The notes below the pieces were generated by a model that saw nothing but the letters and a program-made list of their open reading frames with translations, ran no database searches and had not been told where the DNA came from. This document shows, one piece after another, positions 24,601-36,400 of a stretch of DNA of 64,000 nucleotides (positions within the stretch are counted from its first letter, which is position 1; the number at the start of each line of letters is the position of its first letter). Origin of the DNA: Brugia malayi (Eukaryota > Nematoda > Chromadorea > Rhabditida > Onchocercidae); NCBI RefSeq assembly GCF_000002995.4, contig NW_025062475.1, positions 13,486,687 to 13,550,686 of the forward strand, in the 5' to 3' direction. The translations under genes were made by a program, and so were the position numbers.

Positions 24601-27600
24601 TTTTGCACAATATGATAGTGTGTTTAAGTTGAAATTGATCCATAACTAAATAAATTCATCGAAATTTGATACCATTTGTTTGTTTATATTTATTCGAAGA
24701 AAAGTTAGTTTATTTCATTCGTTTTTGGGAATATGAGCACAGTTCATCACCAATTTTATGTTTTCAAACGATGAATTTATTTGTCACGATAGATTTCTGG
24801 TTTGAAAACCCGATTTTATATCACTTCTTAACTTGCATTTAATGTTAATGATGACCTCGTAATATTATGAAGAATATTTTTTGCTCCTCATTTTTAATAG
24901 CACTGTTCAAATTAAAAGGAAAGTATAAATAGATCTGGGGAGTATAAATAGATTATTACGAGTTCATAGTCTCTTTTAAGTGGATTGTTTTTTGTCAGTA
25001 TTTAAAATGAAAAATTTTATTTTTCTTGTTTATTTTTTTAAATTTTAGAACAACTCATCATGCTATGGCAGAAGCTGGTGATTCGACGAATCGACCAAGT
25101 GTTACAACGGATACAGCACAAGCGCCAACAGTAATACCATCTCAGGATACATTAATTGCTAATCTTTTATCGCTTGATTTGTCGGTACCAACTACTGGTG
25201 CCACTGCACATGGTAATACAATATCTTTATACATAGTATGTAGAAGATTTTAAAAAAAAGTGCAGTTTAAGTTTTATTAAGATCTTTCGAGATGCGAATT
25301 TTAAAATGTTTTACTTTTTTTTTTTTAAAAAAAAAATATATTATTCTACATTTGTTGCAACCAATTTTTGATTTTAATTGAAATATAGGTATGGACTCGT
25401 ATCAACCAGCACCGATGTCTTCCGGTCTGGATGACTTGTTAGGTCTTGGATCTGATGGATTGCTCGGTGATATTGGCGGGACAAGTTCATCACCTACAAT
25501 ACCAGCTCAAGCATCACTTCCTCAGACAAATACTGGAGGGATTTTTGGTGCTCCCGCACCAGTATCTATCCCTCCTGCACCTACATTTCCTTTTGCGCAG
25601 GTTTGTTTTTGCTGTTTTGTTTGTTTGATTATAGCTATCGATAAAATTCAATCCAAAAACATTTCTTTAAAGCAAGAGAAAAGTCATGTACTAAAACAAT
25701 TTTCAGTTTAAAACCTGGTTTGAATTGACTAAATATGTTTATTTGAATCGAGTAATATTCATAGCCATTCCAGACAGCAGTTCCATCAACCGGTTTACCA
25801 TCATCGGCTCCAATCACTACTGCCGTTTCCAATCCATTTACCAATTTGAATGACCTTTTTGGTGGACCTGTAATGGGTGCGCCACTTCTCTCTGGTCAAA
25901 CGGGATATGTAGCGCCAAAAACTGCAAGCTTTTCAAATCTTGTGTTTTTAGATATTTAATAGCAGGTTTTTTAGCTTATCACTTTCTTGTATTTACTGAC
26001 TAATATTAATTCATCTAATAATTCTGGGATATGATTACACCTTTTTTTTTTGTGCTCAAAATTGCTATTCATTTTTCTTATAAACCATTTCCTTTCTATT
26101 TTTGTGCTTATCTGTATTTCGGTTATTATAATTTTCGAAATTGGTCATTTTAAAAATTCAGGTTTGGTTGGAGGCTAGTAAAGGTAAGGGCACACAAATT
26201 GAAGGAACTTTCGTTCGTCGTGGTGGACAAATTTACATGGATATGGTCTTTACGAACCGCGCAATGCAGCCTTTTAGTGGATTTGCTATTCAATTTAACA
26301 AGAATTCGTAAGTGGTAGTTGATAATATTATGCATCTGACATGCATAGAAGCTTTCAATGCATATTAATCTCTTTAATAATAGTTGAAATGTGTTGTTTT
26401 TAAATATTTTACTTACTGGAACATTTTTGGGAATTAATCTTTAGCTGCTTTTTTGTTTTTTTATTTATTTTATTTTTTATTTTTTTGAAAATATTAGAAA
26501 CAGACTTTGCAGAAACTGTTCTATTGATTTTTAATATAATGATAGTTAATTTAAGACTGTTTGGTTGAGAAGACAAAAATAAACAAAGGAAATAACCAAT
26601 TGTTATTTTCTAAAGCAAAGAAAAAATTTTTTTATATTTTAGGTTTGGTTTAATTCCAGCGCAACCACTTCAAATAAGTTCACCACTTTACCCTAATCAA
26701 TCAGTACAGACATCACTTCCATGCCATACAAATGGTCCAGTGCAGAAAATGGAACCTCTTACTAATTTACAGGTTTAGTGTTTAAAATGTTTTGTTGCTG
26801 TTTTATAAAAAGCATAGATAATTCCATTATTAAGATTGTCTGGTAGGTAAGACAGTTGGAACGAGAGTCAGCATTGAGAGTTACTTCAAAGTTAGAACAT
26901 AAGTTAAAGTAGCTTTATTGTAATTTTTTTTACATCAAAAAAAAACTGTTATCCATTTTGTACAGATCATTGTTAACATAATAAATGGGTAGTTGAGCCA
27001 TTTTTCTAATGTTAATCTTAAAAAAAAAGTAAATGTTTAAAAAAAAGTAGATGTTTAATATGTAGATCTCTTTAACCTTATTCGAGAAACTTATATTTTA
27101 TAGCATATTTTTTGCATTTGTTTTTACATCTAACATAAGCTCAAACAAATGTTAATTTTAACATGATTTTTAGTAACGTATTTGCCTTTTATTTTATATA
27201 TTTCATATAAGACAAGTATCGATTAGATTAGAATAAATGTTGAACGATAGCATGAAATAGCTCATATGCTCTGCTTATCTTTAATTGTATCTGCAAATTT
27301 GTTCGAAAAGTTTCAAAAGCCTGATTAATTAACCTTTATGCCATCCATATTTGGTGTATTTTTTTTAATTTCAGGTGGCTATAAAAAATGATGTTGGTGT
27401 GTTCTACTTTGCCACCATCGTACCGTTAAACATGTATTTTGATGAAAGTGGTCAGATGGATAAGCGAGATTTCTTACAAATGTGGAAAGAAATACCGGAA
27501 CAGAATGAAGTACAATTTGCCATCAATAATGTTAAAGGTCTTAGTGCAGGTTTGTTACTGTTTTTAGTTGTTAGGTCTTATCATAATGATTTTGATTAGA

Positions 27601-28625
27601 AACGTTAACATAGTTTTTCAATTGCAACTCTGAATTATTTGTAGATCTGCTATGTATTCGTCCTATTCAGAAGTAGTAGATCCATACATATTACCCCAAT
27701 AAGCGTACATTGCATATTTTTGCTTATTAGCGAGATATTTCAATCAAAATCAGCTGTTCAACAGAATAGTAGGATAAGGTATAATAAAATTTAGGAGAAT
27801 GATAGCAGTATCTTTTAGTCCACTTCAAATTTATTATCAGTAGTCTGTTATTCTCACAATAAAAATGCATTTTACATGTTTCAATCTACTGGTCAAGAAA
27901 CTTTTATTTTTATATCCTTTCATAAAATAGTTAATAATAATAGTACTTAAGAGTAGAATAATAGTATAAAAAATAGTAAGTAGTAAGAGAAAAAAACAGG
28001 AAATTGTAAAAAAGAATTTTTCTAGTAAAGTTAAGTCAGAATTCTATAATTCAAGTTTTTAGTTTAATAAATTGAGATAACGCGGAAGACTTTTTGCTTT
28101 TCAGATCTTTTCAAAGATTATTTTTACAGATGACATATGTACTAAGTTGCAACAAAATAATGTATTCACAGTTGCTCGTCGAAATGTAGAAGGACAAGAA
28201 TTACTTTATCATTCAATTAAGTATACCAATCAGATCTATGTTCTTTCGGAGCTAAAAATGCAGGAAACATCACAGCCACTTACAGTAAGTTTTTTTTTTC
28301 TTTTTCTAGTATAAAATATATATATATATATATGTATCCACTATTTAGTGTGTTAGTGTTAATGTATTGATCAAATGGATCAATTCTTGCTATAAAAATG
28401 ATGGATCAATTCGTGTAATTTCTCTACTGGTCAATTTTCTATCATAAAATTCTATTATAATGATAATGCTTGCATACTTTTACACAATTATTACTGCATT
28501 ATGTTTTCTTTCTCATGAATATTTTCCACTTATTTCTCATTTCATTTCAGTTATCTTTGAAATCACGTCATACTGCAGCAACAGCGAATATGAATGAAAT
28601 ATATCAGCTGATTATTTCTTCATGA
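18652..28625 (+). CDS. apb-1: AP-1/AP-2 complex subunit beta (beta-adaptin), 20 exons
   Basis: Large adaptor subunit for clathrin vesicles; in nematodes one beta chain serves AP-1 and AP-2. Exons: 18652-18688, 19103-19208, 19418-19553, 19885-19956, 20199-20372, 21014-21195, 21747-21968, 22154-22294, 22743-22908, 23185-23376, 23632-23811, 24204-24376, 25049-25212, 25389-25600, 25774-25941, 26162-26307, 26643-26772, 27375-27549, 28130-28284, 28551-28625. About 1001 residues, phases consistent. The trunk (residues 1 to about 593, [19 protein letters not shown] to [13 protein letters not shown]) is a helical-repeat solenoid almost identical to other beta-adaptins. The hinge (about 181 residues, longer than in mammals) has a clathrin box, LLSLD. 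The appendage (about 227 residues) keeps the platform Trp (QMWKEIP) and Tyr (ELLYHS) equivalent to human beta2 W841 and Y888. The donor of exon 15 is the least certain junction: 25942 was chosen because phase fits VWLEAS. Confidence 0.96.
25165..25182 (+). other. Clathrin box in the beta-adaptin hinge
   Basis: The exon 13 segment encodes NLLSLDL, which fits the clathrin-box pattern of alternating bulky hydrophobics ending in an acidic residue (LLNLD in mammalian beta2). It would bind the clathrin terminal domain. Confidence 0.75.
28317..28332. repeat. TA dinucleotide microsatellite
   Basis: Eight or so TA units in the last intron of apb-1. Confidence 0.8.
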
Positions 28626-30471
28626 AATTGAAAGAATTCGATAATAAATTCATGCAAATCTTTATGTGTCGCTCAAACACAGAAATTGCATAGCTCTTTG
28701 GCTTTGTAAACGTCATTTTTTTTTTACATATGATTATATTGGAATAACATTTGTTAAAACAGTGTTGCATTTTTTACTTTAAATGACCGGGAAATTGTTT
28801 TAAGTGATAATTTATGATTAACTTTTTTTTTTCTTTTTTTTTTTAGAAATATTAAAAATATCAAATCGTTTCCGATTCTATCTTGATTGCTGTCTTGTGT
28901 AGGAATTTGCTATTATTGAGTATTTATTTTGCTATATGTGCTGTTTCATTCCATTTATTAGCATTCCCTAATTTACTTGTAAGAGTTGGATACTGGACAT
29001 AAGTTTTCTTTTTTAAGTGAATACTAAACGTTGATTTCAAGTAAACTTTATTTAAAATCATTAATATTTAGTGGTTTTGATAATCTTGCATATAGTTTAG
29101 CTTCGACTGATAATCCTGTAAAGCTCACTCGAAATAACAAATTTGGGATCGTATGGTAGAGTTCTAAATAAATTAATAAAGTCCAGTAATACACAGTTTC
29201 TTTAACCTCAAATTAAACTAATCATTAAATTTATTTGATATTTCAAATGTTGCCAAATGTTCACTTAGAAATGAAACTAGATGGTTAGTGCTAATGGTAT
29301 ATAAAATAATTGCATTATTTGTTGAGTGAAAAATGATAACAGTTGAATATAGCTCGAACAGATCGCATTATTGCTTGTAACATTTGCGCAAAAGCAACTT
29401 TGACATTGTTTGCTTTTACCTGAAAGGATATTTCAGTGAATTTACACATCAATGATTCATATTATGAGGACAAAAACCATTATTGTTATAAAAACATACA
29501 CATAATCACCAATTTTATTGATAAAATTTCAACTATATGCAAATCGAAATTGCATATAATGCAGCAATTATCTTTCTGCCAAGTTGATTACAACGAAAAT
29601 AAAACAAACATCTACACGATTCAGCCAACTAATTGATAGATTAACAATTGAAATATAGCTGATAAGGAATTGAAATTTATATATGAAATAATTTGGCTTC
29701 TTATCTCATATAGATGCTACAATTAATGAATTATCAAATGATAATAATAGTAAGATAAATATCACACATTATTAAAATAACAATGATAAGCAAATGAATA
29801 ATAAGAAATGTAGAAGTACTTGGAAGGAATTTTTACAAAATTACCAAAAAAAATCAGATTTTTATCATAATTTTGATGTATCATAATAAGTGAGAAAATA
29901 TAAATTTATGAAGAAGATCGGATAAAATAGTAAAATATTTTTTAAGAAAATGAAAATGTTTGAGAGAGATAAATTTAGGTTTTTTTTTTTTTTTTTTGTT
30001 TTTTTTTTTGTTTTTTTTGTTTTTATACTTGCATTTAATGATCCAATGAAGTGTAACATTTTTGTTTATTATCATTTAGCAATACTATTTGAAATGTCAA
30101 AGAGGAAGGAGAAAAAAAAAAAAAGAAAAATTTAAAAAAAGAAATATTTAGCAAATATATTGCATAAATATTGAACAAATATGGCATGTAATTCATAGTC
30201 TAACATTGACTAAAAATTATTCTAATTTTGAAAAAAAAAAAAAAAAAAACGAAACTTCAGTGTTGAATTTTTCACAATAATTTACCAAATGATATTTTTT
30301 TTTTTTTTTTTTTTAGTACAAATATTATTATTGATAATATTTTTTTAATGGAAATTTTTACAAAATTTATAAAATTTCAGACATTTAAAAGAGGCAAAAA
30401 AAAAAAAAAGAATTTTTTTTTTTAATATTTTGAAAAAATTTACATAATCTATAATTTAATTTAACAATTAT
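28626..30471. other. Convergent 3' region between apb-1 and the PTB gene
   Basis: Holds both 3' UTRs. AATAAA for apb-1 is at 28643-28648, and others follow. Long poly-T/poly-A tracts lie at 29980-30020, 30230-30249 and 30296-30314. No gene seen; the 66-codon plus ORF near 29436 looks like chance. Confidence 0.55.
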
Positions 30472-33405
30472 TCAATAAATAACAGCTGTAGTACGTTGAT
30501 GTTTATTATTATTGTTATTATTACTAGTATTATTACTTATATGCATTTCACTAAATGCTGTATCATAATCAGCAGGTGGTGTTTTAGGCCTTGCAACAAT
30601 GTCAACTGTTTCTCGTATCATTGTACCAATTCCCAATCCTGTTGTTGTTGTTGTTGTTGTTGTTGTTGCTGTTGTTGTTGTTGTTTTTGTTGCTGTACTT
30701 TGATGATTTATGCTATTTGTATTTGAATGATTATGATTGGTAGTTATAACAGTTGTAGCTGTTGGCATTGAACGCGCAGTTGCCGAAAATGCCTATAAAA
30801 AAATTTTGTTTTTGTTTTTTTTTTTTTAATTTAATTTAATTAACAAAGAATTAATTTAACAAATATGACAAAAAAAAAAGAAAGAAATATTTGTTAGAGA
30901 TATAAATTTGTTTGGAATCTGTTTTTTTTTGCTTTGAAATTTTATTTCATTAATTTTTTTCATTTATAAAATGTATAATTTGTTATTCTAACTATCTCAT
31001 TTAATTAATTACATATTTATTCAGAGTTTACAAATGAAATAATATGTGGAAGTTTAATTAAGTAATTAATTTGATTAGTTGATAACTGATAATGAGAATA
31101 TCACATCTTCATTTGGATAAATTAATGTGAAAAGAGGGTTAAATACTTCTTATTTCAGCTTTTTTCTTTTTTTTCTTCTTAGAATGCTTGGTGGAAAAAA
31201 GTTTAACTTAACTTATTAACACTCATTTTTATATTATTTAAATGATTATAACTATCATTTATAACTTTCAATTTTACAAATCCTTTGAAATTTATAATTT
31301 CATATCTTCTTTTTTTTTTTCAAACTTATAAATTTTTTGCAAATTATTTAACCTTTTGCTCGTTAAATTCTAATCTATTTCAATTAATCAATCAATCTTT
31401 CATAATTCTCTACTACTTCTTTCAGTTCTTACTCACAATTTTATTGAATTTTTTTTTTTTAAATTGTTCAAAAAGTTAATAGCACAATTATCATTCATAA
31501 ATAAATAAATAAATAAATAAATAATTAAGACTAATTAACTTTCCTCTAGTAGCATTAGCCATATCGAACATTTCAATTTGAGGTGAAAATTTCAACCTTC
31601 TCATTTAAATGTGGTTTTCGATATATGCTAGCTTCATAAGAATCCCAAAATTGTGATGAATCATCATTTTCTGTTGTAGCTACTGCACGTCTCGAACTTG
31701 TCTGAGATTCAGCACCACCAGCAGATCCCTGTAATTTCATACCTGGAATTTTACTTATTTAACTCTTTGATAAATTTTACAGATACTAAATTAACCTTAC
31801 CATTGCCATCCTTCTTCATTCATTGCTGAAAAGATGAAATTACATTTTGATTTTGTTGAAATTAAAAATTTAATTATATTTTCAATGTATAACAATCATA
31901 ACAGTTTCTAAAAAAAAAAAAACCATTCTAGAGGTCAAATGGTTAATCTTCTAACCTTATTGTTTTGATGTGGGCTTCGTTGCCTCTTCAGAGAATCATA
32001 GTAAGCATCGTATTGATCAGTTAGATAATTTCCTGGTTGATAACTTGCTTGTGGTGGCATATACGGTGCACTTCCGGGCATATAAATGGGTTCTTCATAA
32101 GCCGGTCTTCTTGGTAGCGTACCGTATACTGATTCTGGACCGGTGATAATTGGTCCATCAGGTGGTGTTCGTGGTCGTCCCATTGATGATGGTATTGGTC
32201 CATATGGTGTCATAAATCGTGGCGGTAATATGCCAAAATGTGGTGGCGGAAGAGGATAGATACCAGGCGGTAAATGTGGTGGCATTCCTAGAATTACGAC
32301 AGTTATAGCATAAATATTGCTAAGTTTATTTTAATAATTTTTTTTTTCGATATTTTTTATTTTAATATTTTTCTCAAATAATTAATATTTCTTGCTAATC
32401 ATTATAAAAAAATTTTTTAGCTGTACCAAAATTTGCTGGAGGTGGTGCACCCATCATTGGCATAAAACGATGCATTGGTGGTAGCAAATGCGGTGGCGGT
32501 GGTGGCGGTGGCGGAAATGGTACAAATAATGGTGGCCGTATTAATGGATGTGCTGGTATCATATGCGATAATGGCAATGATCCACCACGAAAATGTGGCG
32601 GTAGCATACCTGGATACATACCTAAAATATTTATTTATTTTCATTACATTAGTTATTACCATTAGTGAAGAATGTAATTAGATATGCAAAATTAAAAACC
32701 TTTACAATATTTCGTCTTCCTATTTATAAATTTAATTCGAAATTTGAAAATTTTCCCTAGACTTGACAAAACCATATTTTACTGTATAATTTACGAATAT
32801 AATTTTAATTTTTCAATAATTTCCCAAACAAAAATTCAACAAAAATTAATAGCTAACATACCAGGACATGGTGTTTCACCGCTGCTATCACCGCATACCA
32901 TACCAATTTCACTACCCGCCCGTTGGGAAAATGAATCTGTACCATTTGCATAAGGTACCAAAGCTTGATCACCTGAAATCACTCTTGTTTTTTTTTTTTT
33001 TTTTCAAATTTAAGTGAATGAGAAGTAATATATTATTAAACTTTCATCATCTTAATTCTTCCATTGATTTTTTTTTTACGAAAAATCTAAATCTAAAAAT
33101 AAATTTAATTTAAAATCAAAAAAAAAAAACAATAATAATAATTATTTCATATAGTTTAAGTTGAAAATTTTTAATTTTAATTAAACCATTACAAAATTAT
33201 TTTGAAAATTATTTGTAAATTTAATTTATTCATATTATTAATGAATTTTTTTCCTTTTCATCTCTTCTCTCATCTCTGTTACAACAGTATAAGCTTTTTG
33301 ATTATTTTAAAAAGTTTTCTTTTTATCCTAAAGAAACCAATAAATTGTATTATTGATAATATTCTTCTCATCACTCCTAATTATCTCCCTTTTTTTCCAT
33401 TTCCC

Positions 33406-33441
<36 letters not shown>

Positions 33442-36400
33442 ATATAAATATAAAAATTTTAGGATGGATCACTTTTACGACCTGAAATATCTGCACCATA
33501 AATGTGATTTTTGAGTTCAACGGTGACACAAACACAATTATTACACTATCGTAATTCGTACATTACTATAATAATTCTCTAACGATGAAAGAAGAAAATA
33601 TTCGGTTGACATTTTTGTTTGCTCAGTTGTCATCAATTGAACATGCAAAAGAATGCAAATAGCAATGGAGCACTTAAGATTTGAATCTTAGCCGGAATAA
33701 TTAACCGGAATATAATGATAAGTGTTAAATAATAGAAATAGAGCATTTAAATTTTAAATCTTAATCGGAATAATTAATCGGAATACAATGATTTAGTTAA
33801 ATTTAAAAATGTCAAATAATAGCAATAGAGCATTTAAAATTTAAATCTTAATCGGAATATAATGATTTAATTTAATTTTAAAAATGTTAAAATTACAGTT
33901 GAAACAAACAGAATTATTTATCGAATGAAAGTAAATTTGTTTTGTTATGCAAAAATTGAACAAATGCATTGAAGTATTGAAATTGATATGAGAATTTTTA
34001 ATTTTTCAAAAAAATCAGACTAATTTTTTTCTCCAAATTCTTTATTTTATTTATTTATTTATTTTTTATTTATTTATCATATTTTTTCTTGCAAATAGAA
34101 GAAAATTATTTGAAATGAGAAAGAAATGAAATGGAATTTGAAAAATTTTTTAAAAAGAATTTTGGATGAGAAAAAATTTTTCAAAAATTTGTACGAAAAA
34201 AAAAAAAAAAGAAAGAAAATAGGAAACGGATATTAGTCCTTGAACTGTTTCTTTTTTTTTTTTTTATTGCTTAAGAAAAGATACCCAATTGGTAAATTTA
34301 TTTATTCATTGATGAAAAATAAATTGCTAATTAAATTGGGATTTTACAATAAAATTTTTTGTCACCCATTCTACCTCATTAATTGTCAATCAAGTTAGCT
34401 TTATTTATCATACCTGATCAAAGGTTTTAATTTGATGACCTTGGCATTTGATCATACTACAAAATCGCCTGTCTGCTAAACTATAACAAATAATATTTCT
34501 CTCTCTCTCTCTCTCTCTCTTTTTCATATTTCCCTCTTTTTCCTTTCTAAAATATGATTGATTTAATTTTAAAATTTTATTTATCATTTCCTACTATCAC
34601 TCTAATCTGATTATTTCATTTCATACTTTTTTAAAAAAAAGGCTTAATTAATCGATCATTTTTCATGTTTGATGCTTTTCATCACTTAATGATTCACAAG
34701 ATGACCTTGGGCATAGTACATGGGGAATGTGCAAATGGATAAATTATTTTTTGGGCAAATCTAGGAAGAATTATAATATTGGTTGATTAGTAAGTTCGAT
34801 AAGCTGCAGTTTACTTAAAACTATAGGTTATTTAACTTATTTATCAGTTATCAAATTTACAATTTATCAATTATTTATTAGTTTATTTAAAACTAAAGGC
34901 TATTTAACTTGCTTATCAGTTATTAATTTCCAATTTATCAATTATTTTATCCAATTCCCACTAATTCGCTAGTCATTTTTCGTCGTTTTTAAATAAAGAT
35001 GCAGAATTAAAGATAGCTAATTTAATTTTCAACCTTAAAGTAACAGGTAGCACACACACACATACATACATAAATAAATAATTAATGATAAAGTAAGATA
35101 TTTGAGAAAAGCAAGCTTGAAATTTAATTTAAATATTATTTAAATGGGTAATCCAGGATGCTACTATCAAGTTAGATCCAAAGATCAATGTTAGCTATTC
35201 AATTTTTCAGTTCCATTTTTTGATTTCTGTAAGCTCTCATTGATAAATAGTTCGACATAGTATTACTAGCTGTGCTATACTGGATAGTATTAATTTCTGG
35301 ATGTAAATACATTTAAATAAAATGAAATAAATATAATTAATAAAATACTTATAAAATTTTTCGTAAACCAAAAAAAACGAAAAAAAAAAAAGAAGTGATA
35401 ATTTTTGAAATATTATCACTCTTTAAAAAATAACTAATTAATTAAATTTTTTTTCTTTTTTTTTTTTGTAATTAATTAAAATTAATAAAAAAATAATATT
35501 TATTAAAAAATTAACCATTTGTTCGATCACGTTCCTGTTTTTTAATTCGAAAACGATTAGCAATTGATGAAGAGATACTTGCCGAATCATATTCACCTGA
35601 TTGTTGACGCCTTTCCCAGGCTTCTTTACCAATTGCTCGTTCAGCCCATCGTTGTTGGTCCAATTCTTTGTCATCTTCGATTGCAGCTATTTCTTCGATT
35701 TCACTAATATTAATAATTTAATTAATTCAATTTTAAAATGCAATTTAAAAAATTACCAAAAATTTTCTTAATAATCTAATTTAGTCTAATTTTTTTTTTT
35801 TTTTTAAATAATCTAATTTATAATGATTTCATTTATATTTAAATAAATCTTTTAATTCTAACATAGCTACTAAATTTTACAAAAAGTTATACCTTTATAT
35901 CATTCTCTTAGATAAATTTATCATACTAATCTAAACTAATAATAGATATTATTAGCAATTATCAGTTTATCAGTTGGAAGAATTAATTTGATTGATTAAA
36001 TTTAAACTTATATATATAAAATTTAGTTCACCTTGGAAGTGGTTCACTTGGTGGACTAGCACTTCTGCTAGCTTCTTTGATCGATTTTAGGGCAGGTAAT
36101 CGTTCGTCTAATTTAATATACATTGATTCAGCATATGCATGAAAACAGCAACGTACAAGAGCATTTGCTGCTTTTGCATTTGTACATATAAATGCATGAC
36201 ATTCAAGAACCTAAAATTTAAATTTAATTTATGCAATTAAATTTTATGCAAGAAATTAAATCCTTTTGAGCAATACCAATACCTGAAGATTTGAAATTTA
36301 AATTTTGTTGTAAAATTTATTTTAAAAAAAAAAGATTTAATTTATCAAATCTTTAATGCCAATTATCAATTAAGAAATTTTTCATCAAAAATCAACATTC

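Noticed and set aside
30496..30726. Plus-strand ORF with a long cysteine run
   Set aside because: It is the opposite strand of the ACA repeat in the last exon of the PTB gene.
32417..32681. Ala/Val- and Thr/Ile-rich ORFs on both strands
   Set aside because: Shadows of the proline-rich exon 32427-32621 in other frames.
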